From Physcomitrium patens (taxonomy: Eukaryota > Streptophyta > Bryopsida > Funariales > Funariaceae): a DNA stretch of 64,000 nucleotides. Every line of letters begins with the position of its first letter. The stretch's first letter is position 1. Positions 46,998-57,780 of the stretch are shown here, in pieces. Location of the stretch: assembly GCF_000002425.4 (NCBI RefSeq), contig NC_037254.1:6244144-6308143 (forward strand). Reading direction: 5' to 3'. A program made the translations under genes and the position numbers. A model generated the notes under the pieces. The model was not told the DNA's origin. It saw nothing but the letters and a program-made list of their open reading frames with translations, and searched no databases.

Positions 46998-47592
46998 TGT
47001 CAAGGACAAGAACTCGATGAAAAAATAATTCAAATAAGTGAGCCTTCACTATATAATAGCTTGTAGAATAAGTATAAAGTATATTAAAGAGAGGTACCAA
47101 AATATAAATAAACAAGTATATATATTGAAAGAGAAACTGGAATGGCTATTGCCAAAAGATAAGAAAACTAGAGACCCTTGAAACTAAACTAGAAGCAAGA
47201 AAGGAGTTGACAAGAGTGAAGAAGCCTTCACTCTTGTCTCTATATATACTATCTTACTAGGGGCTACGTGGCAACATTCCATAAGACCTCCAATATGTGT
47301 TGACTTTGTAGGACACATGCCTTGACTTACAAGGCAAGTTTTTCTACGTGTGGGCTACATAGTTAGCTTGATCTTCAAGCTAACAACATGTGTGGCACAT
47401 GGCCAACTTGTTGACCACGTTTCTAATCCAAAAGGTCAATTAAAGACACCTATGAAGTCAAAGCAGTGTCTATGAAGCTTCTAGGAAGCTTCCATATTAA
47501 ATACTATAGAATTAATTTACTTTTATGTACTTTTACTTACTTCTACCTATTTGTATATGTAATTACTAGCTTACATGATTATGTCCATGACA
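46998..47592 (-). repeat. 5' LTR of copy B with a 35-bp insertion
   Basis: 595 bp, 34 bp longer than the other two LTRs of this family because 35 bp at 47051-47085 replace one base after AGCCTTCACT. The hairpin is at 47209-47238, TATATATA at 47241-47248 and TACGTGGC at 47265-47272. The primer-binding-like ATCAGAGC lies about 20 nt past the LTR end on the minus strand. Confidence 0.95.
47209..47272 (-). promoter_or_regulatory. Core promoter of copy B 5' LTR: ABRE-like site, TATA box, hairpin
   Basis: In transcription order (minus strand) an ABRE-type GCCACGTA (47272-47265) lies about 16 bp upstream of TATATATA (47248-47241), which is followed within a few bases by a perfect 13-bp inverted repeat with 4-nt loop (47238-47209). 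The same three parts in the same spacing occur in copies A (3472-3535) and B 3' (39398-39461). Confidence 0.6.
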
Positions 47593-47597
47593 ATAGA
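47593..47597. repeat. Target-site duplication of copy B (right)
   Basis: ATAGA, identical to 39216-39220. Confidence 0.93.
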
Positions 47598-49276
47598 TTA
47601 CTAAAATTCCAAAAAAAATTTAAATAATAATCATAAAATTATTTAATATCCAATTTGGTACTATTTAACTAAAAAAATTAAGGATTTAAAAATTAATTAT
47701 ACTTATATTTAAAATATTTTTATTTATGTAAAACAAAATACACACAATGTTTTTTTGTAAAGAATCAATAATCAATTATATTAAAATTAAATATCAAGAA
47801 GCCAAGTAAGATGTGTCTTAGAAAGAAAAAATCCTAAGAACTTTATTTACAATTATCACTAGAACATTTAAACAAATATTTTAGATTACCATAATAGATT
47901 TATATAAGTAAATATTTAAATACTTTTCTAAGTAGTATTTCTTTGAATTGGTATAAAATTGTATTAAAAATAAATTCTAAAATTCTTAAAATTTCTAAAA
48001 TTTTATTGATAAATGTAAAGAAATATGTAAAAAAATTAATAAAAAGAATTTTTCTTAAGAAAAGTTATACTATTTATTTTAAATTAAATTAAAATTAAAT
48101 AAATGTATCTTACTTTAATATATATGATTGAATTTTAAGAACTTGATTGTACATTGGTTCAAATAATATAAAGAATTATCAATCAATTTTAATCTAATTT
48201 CAAGATATTCAATATTAGCTTCTTGTAATATTAATGTGTCAATTTAATTCATTGTATAAGTTATTATAAGTAATAATTCAAAGCATTGGCATACTTGTTT
48301 TCAAGTAATGAAACTTAGTACTTACAAAGAAGGCCTTTTCAATTCTTTTTGAGGTCATTCATGTGTAACATCTAATGTCAAGTAAAATTGTTAAAGTAAT
48401 GAAATATTTAACAATAATTGCAAGAAATCAAGAATTAATTATTATTTTTAATATCATCCAATCTTCTTCAAATTTTATAAATATTAGACTTCAATGGTTG
48501 AAATCACACAATATAGCAATAAATTGGTCAATTAAAAGTAATTTTTGAAGGAAGTATGGATGGAAGAAGCAAGTAGAAATTTAATAAGACAATCTGTTCA
48601 ATTAATATATGTATAAAAAAAAAAATAGGATTACTTTATAAAAAACAGTATTTAAGAAATGAAAGTATATATACAAAGTTATCAATAACAAATTAGAAAA
48701 GAAGAAAAAAGAATCATTAAAGAGCATTATACTATTAAATCAGCTATCATTTTATATTCTTATATTTTAATATGAATATATTTTTTTATTATACAATACA
48801 AATTTTTTTAGTTTGGAGAAGAAATAATAGTATTCTTATCTATTTTTTATATTAATACCTTTTATATTAGAAATATTTTTATTACTTATTTAAAAATTAA
48901 TATTTAATAAAAATTTAAAATTATTATAAAAGAAATTCTCTTAGATAAGGATTGTTGGCAAATAATAAAATTTATTTCTAATTACATTAAAAAGATTTAT
49001 ACAAATTTTCACTACAATATCAAAAAAGAAATCTATATGGTTCTAATTTTAAATTTTACCACCTAAATTTCATCTATCATTAATTTTAAAAAAAATTAGA
49101 CCAATGATTATTATTACAATCATAAGCATTAGTTATGTAAAAAGTGTTCAATTCTTTAACAACTCCATACATTGGTTTTACTAACAAAACCACAATTGTT
49201 ATTTATCCCGCAAGCAATGTAATCTTGTATAATTTTAGAAGTATATATATATCTATATATATATATATATATATAA
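47598..49276. other. AT-rich intergenic DNA
   Basis: Very AT-rich, no coding region recognised. It ends in a (TA)n tract (about 49244-49274) at the left end of the MULE-like element. Confidence 0.65.
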
Positions 49277-52200
49277 GGGAATGATAAAGTGACCTAAATT
49301 TTTACTAAAGGAATTCATCCATCATCACAATCATGAAAAAATAATTACTTGTGATTCATTTTTTGACCACTTGATCCACAACCTATAAAATGAAAGTACA
49401 TTCATCCACAATCAAGATAATTTAATCTTCATTGCCACCATGGACAATGATAGTTGCCGTAATCTTTAATTTTAGAAGTCTAATTATTTGTTTAAAAGAA
49501 GGAGGGACCTGCCATAGATTTATTTCACTACCTTGCTTCTTATTAAAATGAAGGCGGAGTCCTTGGACTTGTCTTCTTTTATAAAAATAGCTGCTTTGCT
49601 TTCTTTTCCTTAGTATTTTATTTCTTTTTTACTACCAATGTCTCATTACATTACTATCCTCTCCATCGTTGCCTTCACTTCTATTGATTATCTTCTTGAT
49701 TATGTATTTGTTGCAAGGATAGATGGATAAGTAAATAGATTTGTTAGTGTGTTGCCAAAGATTGGGTTGCAAAATTTGGATGCATGTGTAAGATTTTGAA
49801 TAGTGTGTGTTGGAAAGCAATGGAGGCTTTTTTGTAAAAGCAAAAGTTGACTTTGCCATCTATAGTATGTTGAATGATATCACTAAGCTGATCAAGAAAT
49901 ATAATGCTTTTCAAGAGGCCGTTTTATTGCACTCATCATGATTGCAATCTGAATCAGATGTTCTTTCTATGTAAGCAATTGAACTTATTGCCTCCATGAA
50001 GCAACTTCAAGCAAAAGTTTATCTCATTGCCCTATTCTTACTTGAGATGAGGGTAAGATTGGCCTTTCCTTCTTTTACAAGAAGAATCTTTCTTTGAATG
50101 ACATTGCGATTATTAATTTCTATTGTAATTATCAATTTAATAGAATAAAATTAAAAGCAACTCTTAGATTTTGTTAATCTCTATGTAGCCAAACTCATTT
50201 AAACTTAAATTTTTCTTTAAACAAAATTTGAATATCATTTAAATAAAATTTAGATATACACATTATTTTAAAATGTTAATAAATATTAATTAGAAAATGA
50301 GGTTATATACATCATTTTTACTTTAGTAGTATGAAATAAATTGATAATTAATATTACTTGAAGTAATAACCATCCATAATTTTTTAAATAACTATATATA
50401 GTAATTTTTAAAAATAGTTTTGCTAGTATATTATTAAACTCTATTCTATTTATAAATTATTTGTAGATAATTATAAGGATTTTTTTTTTCTTATAAGACA
50501 TATGAAAATATTATGTTTCATGAACTTGCAATTGCTGTAAAAGTGCCTCTTTATTCTTACTTCTATAGTTTCAAACTATGATACAAATCATTGCATACAT
50601 GTTACTTTTGGTTTTATTTCTTCTTCTTTGTGGTCTTTCCTTTGGGTGACTTACTTTTGGATTTTCTAATGACATAGTTACCTATTGAAAGTTCAACCAA
50701 TATTTTATGTAAATTCTTTTATTGATGAAGATGTAAAACATCCAAATTTTGACTAATAGTATAAAGTGGACATTAACTTTCAGAAGAAAATGGAACTCTA
50801 GGTGGTATTAGAATAAACTAGTTAGGAGTATTTACTAAGTAATATTGATGATGAAAATTACTAATTGACAAAACATCTTCTCTTTTCAATAAAATTTTCA
50901 TTTGATGCTTATATCATAGATCAAATGTATTTATTATTGTCCTTCTGCAAGAAAAATTGTGTTCATCAATTTCTACTCTTGTTTGTTTATATTGCTGAAC
51001 AACAAGATTAAAAGCATGTAAAAATATATGTTTCACAACGTTGGTGAAGAAACCAATATTGTATTGAAGAGAAATATGAATTTGTTCTGAACTTTCTTAA
51101 GCATTCAATTGTCTTGTTGTATTCTCAAAAAAATAAGAAAGAGAAATTTGAGCTTATCTAAGGTCTTTAGTAGAGACTTTTAAGTAGGATTTCAATGTTG
51201 AATGTTGACCCTCTACTCAAGATGTAGTAACACTTTTAAAATGAATTAGATTATTTATCCAAGTTTTAATAAATCTCTTCTTGTATAGTATTCAAGTATT
51301 CTTTAAGTACTCAATAATTTCATGAATAATAGTAAAAATGGATTTATTGCAAAGATTATTACACTCCAAATAAAAAATCTCTACAAAACATGCATTAATC
51401 ACAATGGTCTAATTTGCAAGGAATGAAGACCATCCTAACTCTACTTCATTTGAAAAGTATTTTTTGCAATTTGCTAATACATTTTTTTGTATATGCCAAA
51501 TAGAGAGTAATATGTTTGAAGTATAAAATATTAATTCAATGACATTTATTAATGCTAAATTTCTATCAGCATCTATGCAAATGGATCGAATTTCTCCATA
51601 CACTTATTGAAGTTGGATTAATGTCCAACAATAGAAGGATTCTGGTATTTCTTGGAAAAAAACAATACCAATGATAAATGAGATATTGAAACTTGTCATT
51701 CCTACAATATGTAACATTTTTATTTTAAATCTATTTGTTTTGTATATACAATCCATGACAATAGAAAAATGGTACCTTTTTACAAGTTGAATACAATTGG
51801 AATGTGCAAAAAATAGATAAGTAATTTTATCCTTCTCATCATAATGATAAATAAAATGGTAATTAGTACCTTATAAAGTTTCTATAAGACATATAACAAG
51901 TGATTGTCTAGCAAATGTAATGCAATATAATTTTTGCTATTCATTATAAATAGTTTGAGCAATGACTTTGCTATTAGAATCATTTTCATGTAAGGCAATA
52001 ACAACATTTTTTGGTGGGATGCTTGCAGGTAGAAATTATAAAGTTAGTTCTTTTTTGGCCGGTTGCAAATGTAATTTGCATATGATATAGCCTTGATTAT
52101 GAACAAATGCAATAATACCTTTTCATTTCTTCTATACTCTCAAAATACCTCTTTGGTGGTACATACATATATCCCTCACTTTCCATTGCAAAATATAAAA

Positions 52201-52538
52201 AAATTATAAAATATACAATTTTCTCTCTTTTGTCCACTACATACAATCTGAAAAAGAATATATACTAGAATAAGATGAAGAAGTAAATTGAATACACACA
52301 TACTTACAAGGCAAGTAAGATAAGAGGAATAAAGAGATATTATTATTAGCCATTGGGAACTATTGAGAACCATTCGGAACGATTAAGAACCATTAGAAAC
52401 TATATCCAAAATAATGATTTTGTTTATCTAAATGTAGATTATGGTCCTAATGATGAAGAAGATTTACACTATCTATATACAAATTGTGATGATAGATGGA
52501 TTGCTTTAATAAAAATTTGGGTCACTTTATCATTCTCC
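49277..52538 (-). mobile_element. MULE-like DNA transposon, decayed
   Basis: Terminal inverted repeats of about 55 bp: the left begins GGGAATGATAAAGTGACC (49277-49331), the right end (52483-52538) reads GGAGAATGATAAAGTGACCC on the minus strand, and both continue through AAATTTTTA(C/T)TAAAG and ATCATCACAAT. The interior encodes a broken MULE/FAR1-type transposase on the minus strand. Flanks are TA-rich (left) and TATACATAT (right), so a 9-bp target duplication is possible but cannot be proven. Confidence 0.8.
51400..52060 (-). pseudogene. MULE/FAR1-type transposase remnant
   Basis: Minus-strand translation gives in order TYLFFAHSNCIQLVKRYHFS, VMDCIYKTNRFKIKMLHIVG and, after a stop, a frame (51603-51409) with IDADRNLALINVIELIF and SIWHIQKNVLANCKKYF. 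These match the layout of MULE transposases, whose first two catalytic Asp residues lie in the MDCTYKTN and TDRELAL-type motifs. Several stops interrupt it (for example about 51604 and 51953). The rest of the element shows only short, uninformative frames. Confidence 0.8.
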
Positions 52539-52549
52539 TATACATATTA

Positions 52550-52750
52550 GAAAATGTTAAATAGACCCAAGTTTATACCAAACAGACGTATCCATCCTAA
52601 CCATCATGAGAAAAGAAAAATGGTCTTTAGATCCATTTCTTCACTATTGTATTGGCAATCAATAGAAACCAACCACATTCATAATAACCACTATACTTTT
52701 AATCCATGAGTGGGTCTATTTAGTGAAAGAATTGGTCTATTTAATATTTC
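52550..52750. mobile_element. MITE-like element next to the MULE
   Basis: About 200 bp bounded by imperfect inverted repeats GAAAATGTTAAATAGACCCA (left) and GAAATATTAAATAGACCAA (right, minus strand). The left end continues TCCATCCTAACCATCATGA, which also occurs with changes near 58316-58340 and resembles the MULE terminus (CATCCATCATCACAATCATGA). Non-coding. Confidence 0.5.
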
Positions 52751-52759
52751 ATAGTTATA

Positions 52760-55700
52760 GATATAATCTATTTTCAGGTAAGGAAATCATAATTCTCTAT
52801 TGCTTTGATCAAATCATCGTTTTTCGATGGTCGATTTTCTTTTGCTCCGAAGTAGTAAGACCTCATTGTCATTTATGTATGCCAGATGTATCAGCAATTC
52901 TCGCTCTTACTTGCTTTCAGACTGCAATCACTAATGCGGAAATTCACCATCTGATGATGTTCATTGTTATCGGCCACTGCACAATGCGCATCTAAAATCG
53001 GCTGTAAATGAGCAGGCTTTTCACGTCTAAGTAGTGGATTGATGTTTCACTCTCGTTTTGGAGCACGTAAGAAGAGATTCGAGGTTTACTAATCATCCAG
53101 CATGCATGGCTTGTTCGATCATTACATCTTCGGCAGGATTATTTGATTCGAACAGCTCCGACTGCTCTTAAGCATCACTGAAACAACTGAATGTTCGTTG
53201 CGACGTAGCAAATTCTATGATATCCTGTGGAAGTGTTGGAAAACGTTAGCTGCCGTGTTCATGATATTTGAAAGATAGATAGTGTAGGCTCCGTTTCGAA
53301 CTGCAGCACCAAAGCAGCACTGATTTCGAAAGAATCGATCTCTCTTAGATGTGCAGGATTAATACCCAATTAGACGGACTGGAACTACGCTTAATCTGAC
53401 AGATGCAATTCACATGTCTGCGAGTAATACCTCACTTCGAAACCTCCTCGAGTGTGATCTCACAACTTCTCCCAATTATCACGAAAACTTTCAGGATATC
53501 GCTTTTCAGAAAAACCGGCATTCTCTGACCAGCTGTTTGGTACTCTAAATTGAGCTTTCAGGGATTCGCGCTCCCTACTCTGCTCAAGGACAGTGTAACG
53601 GTTGTAGCAACCTTTCATAGTCATTTAAGAACGCCACTACCGAGTTACATATCACTCGAGAACAGGCCGCTGATCATCAGGGTTAAATTTTGACAACAAC
53701 TACCAGTTACAACCACGATGTCAAATGTGTAAATGTTCACTGGGGTCTTACCGATGCAAGTTGAACGATAAAGTCACCAGATGAAGCTCATCCAGAGATC
53801 CTCATACTACAGATGCCAGCCCTACAGCTTCGCCCGGTACATCACAAGCAAAAACATATCATGTCAGTTAACCACGTCAGTCACATGAGAATGAGCTGCC
53901 AAAACGATAGAACTGAAGCAAACAGTCCCCTTCATCGTTATGTGAGGCAGTTGTAGAATGCGCAGAAAGGAGAAGTTTTACCAGCAGACTGTCAACCGAA
54001 TCTGGTGAGCTAGGCAATAGCGACATCGCATGAAGGATAAATATAGAAATACTGCAGGTTCGTCAGATCTCGGTGGACATGAAAAAGAGAATATTATTTG
54101 GATCAATGAGCTAGTCTCCAATGACAAGGATTCTCTCCTTCAGCCCCATCACTACTTAGATAGTGCACCTTCAAAACAGTGCTACAGGGTCAGGGTCAGG
54201 GCCAAGGTGACCATGGCAGGCATTGGGAGAGATGCAAATTAAAACGGATTCTGAAGAGCCACGTACCGGCACCAATTTCGTCAAGCGTACAACCCGGGAT
54301 AACGGTCGAGTTCCATGTGAGCCGCTATCTGTGGAACTAAATAATGGACAAAACAATTCAATCTCAAACTCCATGTAGAGCAGAGATCCCTAGACAGCTG
54401 GTAATAGACCAACCCAATATTACACTTCTGTCGTGGATACCAAGACAAAACAGGCCACGAGGAGTGGTACCTGGAACTGCTGTCTTAGCACATTCAAAGA
54501 AACTTTCGACATGTATGAAGCATATTGGCATAATAAAAACATTGAAATTATTAGAGACTCCGATCATAACGAGACCTCTAAAAGCATGAAGCACTCTCCT
54601 CTTTGCTCATTGAGAGACATGAAAAAAATGGAAGTCTACAACAATGAGAATTCTTCATGATTGTTCTTGCTAGCGAACTTTAGCTACTTCATCTCAAGTA
54701 TTCAAAGAAAAAGATAGCCCTGCTTCTAATCTGCGACCAAGCCATTACATAGCAAGTTATTAGTCTGCGTTTGAATCAAACTGTCGAGCACCGTTTTAGT
54801 CCAACAACTCAAGTAGGGAATTTGGACTCTATGTGTACTCAAACAGACACTGGTGCTTAGAATTTGCATTCGCATACTTAGGATGGTAATTAACAAGATT
54901 GAGATATGCACAAGACATGTGAAGGTGAGAGCCCTCTGTCCATGCTTAGACGGCTAAGATTGGAAGTATCGTTGTTACAAAGTACTGTGATACAAGATGA
55001 CCAACGTGTTTGGTTCATGGAAACGCGGATCGTGTAAATCTCCTCTGATTAAGTGGTGGGACCACATTTGATCTTGCAGAGATTAAGTTAGTCCAGTACC
55101 TAATTTAGGCTTCCCCACATATTACCATGCACTTTTAGAATTAAAACAAGAAACGTAAAAAGAATTGCCATTTGAATCCAGCTTTTCAAACCGACGTGAT
55201 AATATCGATATAACACAGCACTTGCACAGCAGCAACAAGGGTCATTGAACAAGCCTTCTCAATCACAACATGCCTGCGCAGAACAATGGTAGCGTGCAAG
55301 CCTCCGCTTCCTAGGAGCCTTCTCAGTGGTTACGCAATTCGCAGTCCATGCTTCCCATGGCGTTTAGGGACAATCTACGAAGTAGTTTCGAGAGATTTGC
55401 GTGTACGTCCAATTCATGGATCGCTAAATTATCTTAACTGTTGTTGCCCTAACAGTTACAAGAGCGGAACACACATACAACCGTAGATTGATACCTTTTT
55501 CTTTTTTCAAAATAATAAGTCAACCCAGAGCTTAAGACGCCTCTTCTAGTATCGATGACAATGATAATGCTGAAAAGTCCGGACTAGATAGTCATTGGAT
55601 AAACAGAACAGTATCGGACAAAAAGAGCTCATTTTCCACAGTCAACCTCTTAACTTTTTCGACTATATTAGATAAATTATGACAGCCGATCCTTCGAGGG

Positions 55701-56276
55701 ATCCTTAAGGAAATGATAATTCTACTTCAATACCTTGAGACTACGACTATGTGCAATAGTTCTCTACAAAATTCAGATGATAAACATTCTTCGCTGCATT
55801 ACTGATTCCGTTCCACGGATTGAGCTCCAGTAACATCAGATAACAATTGCGGCATTGGAGGCGACTCACATCAATGTAGTATGAAGATTTCGTTACCCAT
55901 CATTCTCATGCACTCAAATCTGAGAAAATTTGACTATCTGGAATGGGATATGAGAATTTCTTCGTATTGATAAGACACTATAATTATCGAACAAAAAATT
56001 GGGTCCAATGAGACCGCATCCCTCATAAGAATGACCTACATTATAATCAAAACAACGCAGACCCAGCGTCCGAATTCGGATGCTGATCTGTGGATTCAAA
56101 CCGCTTTACAGCATCTTTGCTATGAACCCCAGAATGAACCCCGGCATCAATACATAACTAGTCCATGCCAGAAAGACATTCACATCTAGAGATTCTACAT
56201 TAACCTGGTGCAGGAGTGACGGTAGGTAATACCTTCATGCTTCTCGGGCCGCGAAGCTGATGCTGTACAAGACTGA
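52760..56276. other. Moderate-GC DNA downstream of the DUF3511 gene
   Basis: GC rises at about 52780. Contains many short open frames on both strands but none with a recognisable domain. Part of it is probably 3' UTR of the minus-strand DUF3511 gene; the rest may be relic genic DNA. Confidence 0.4.
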
Positions 56277-56519
56277 TCAACACTGGCCATATCGGACAAC
56301 TAAGTATTTATTCTTGATCCAGCGACAGCTACTCCTTACGGTATCCTTCACTTTCCCCTCCAACGTGAACACTTTGTACTTGGCAACACGCTTCTTGCGC
56401 TTGATCTCGGGATCTGTTGTGGCCCACGCATTCGATCTGGGCATCTTGCTCTTGCTATTCGAGAAGTCGGAGTAGGTGTTGTTGTTGGCGAAGTCGTCGT
56501 AGCGACGATCCAGTACCAT
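56277..56519 (-). CDS. DUF3511 family small protein
   Basis: A complete single-exon frame of 80 residues. The conserved plant-specific DUF3511 core is clear: DPEIKRKKRVAKYKVF at about 36-51, then EGKVKDTV and RSSCRWIKNKYLVV to near the C-terminus. The N-terminal part is Asn/Ser/Tyr-rich and variable, as usual. The biochemical function of the family is not known to me; the proteins are small, very basic and lack an obvious signal peptide or membrane segment. The start is well defined because an in-frame TGA lies 15 nt upstream of the ATG. At 80 residues it is somewhat short compared with most members. It lies in its own GC island, with an apparent CT-rich leader towards 57 kb. Intact and likely functional. 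Confidence 0.85.
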   Translation of the reverse strand: MVLDRRYDDFANNNTYSDFSNSKSKMPRSNAWATTDPEIKRKKRVAKYKVFTLEGKVKDTVRSSCRWIKNKYLVVRYGQC

Positions 56520-57780
56520 ATCCCCTCGTCTTCAACCTCGCCCCTCCCTCTTCTACACAACGACAAACCACCACGCCAACCCAAGATCTTACTCCAAGCT
56601 GTTAACCCAATCACGACCTCTCGATCCACAAACTCATGCTACAACACCACCCTTCGCATTCCTCCAAACGCGCGCTGCTCCACATGCCCTACTCTGCACC
56701 ACCACCAACTCGCAATCCAAGAACCTCTCGGACTAATCTTCGCCACAACTTGTCATAAAAATTAGGGTTCCAAACAACCAGACGACGGTAGCGACAAAGC
56801 TTGACCTGCGATGCAGACGGGCAGCCGCGACTCCACTGCACCTGCATGCATTGCAAGGAGGAGCGGTGGTGGCGAAACTGGCAAGCACACTCCCACTTCC
56901 GCTTTCTGGCTATACTAAATCGCCGGCAGCGAAGCGATGCGCGAGCCAGGGGCACATTGTGGTCCCGTAAGCGTCGGGGTAAAAAAGCAAGAGACCAGCC
57001 CAGAATAAGCCTCAAAGCCTGGCTCGGGGCGTTCACTGATTTAGCACTTCTTCCACCTACCGCAGCAACTTTGGTTGGCCTAGGGCCACTTGCAAGAGGA
57101 AGATTCTAGCGCCATAACAACTTCTTCATCGCCCAGCCCCAGGAACGAATCCTGAGTCACTGCTGCACCATCCGCAGTAGAACATCATCCGTTACCTATG
57201 CCCCGATCCCGCAGCTTGAGCAACATGGATCCTCGTAGTGGCGAAAGTGGGATTCATGGATCGGGGGCACACCAGCCGAGGTCAAAATCAGGAGGAAAAA
57301 GCAACACCGCGAACACATGTGCTAAACCAGGTTTGCTTCTCGAGGTTGTCACGAGCTGTAAGAAAAAACCATGCGATGGATAGAGAGGATAACCGAGATC
57401 CACAACACCCAGTTAGTGAGTCCCTGTTTTTCCCCGTTTTTTCCCCGTTTTTTCCCTCTTTTTACAGGAAATTTGAGAAGCACGTGTCCCGCATATGTTC
57501 TCGGACGGAAACTCGAACGTGTTTCAAAGGAGCCGCTGCGCACTCAACGCCAGCGTTGCGTCGGAGGAAAAGTGGCACAAAAGGACTTTTGCTCTTGTAA
57601 TCCTCGGCTTTGGGTCCTTCCTGGAAGGACAAATGATGTCGGGCGCTACTTTGCTGACATGGCACAAATAATTGTGGGTTTTTTTCGTAAATTTGTCTAA
57701 TCTGGTTTTCAGGTGCAACGTGTATTTTAGGACATTTTGCATACTTGGATGTTTTTGTGAAGTCATTTTGTTGCACAAAA
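56520..57780 (-). promoter_or_regulatory. Upstream region (5' UTR/promoter) of the DUF3511 gene
   Basis: GC-rich for this window, with purine-rich minus-strand leader-like stretches near 56540-56720. Short frames on both strands show no domain. A tandem run of TTTTTTCCCCG units lies at about 57427-57460, and a CACGTG G-box at 57481-57486. Transcription start not determined. Confidence 0.4.

Larger units (their letters stand above)
39221..47592 (-). mobile_element. Ty3/gypsy chromovirus copy B, full length with nested insertion
   Basis: Bounded by LTRs at 39221-39781 (3') and 46998-47592 (5'), both starting TGTCA and ending TGACA on the plus strand, and flanked by a perfect 5-bp duplication ATAGA (39216-39220 and 47593-47597). 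On the minus strand the order is 5' LTR, leader, gag, protease, RT, RNase H, integrase, chromodomain, about 0.55 kb with an extra short frame, polypurine tract, 3' LTR. Without the nested 1.94-kb element and its duplicated target it would be about 6.4 kb. Multiple stops, frameshifts and catalytic-residue losses show it is dead as an autonomous element. Confidence 0.97.

Noticed and set aside
57416..57468. Short intron (GTGAGT to TTTACAG)
   Set aside because: At about 53 nt it is too short for a typical plant intron, and neither flank has a recognisable coding frame.
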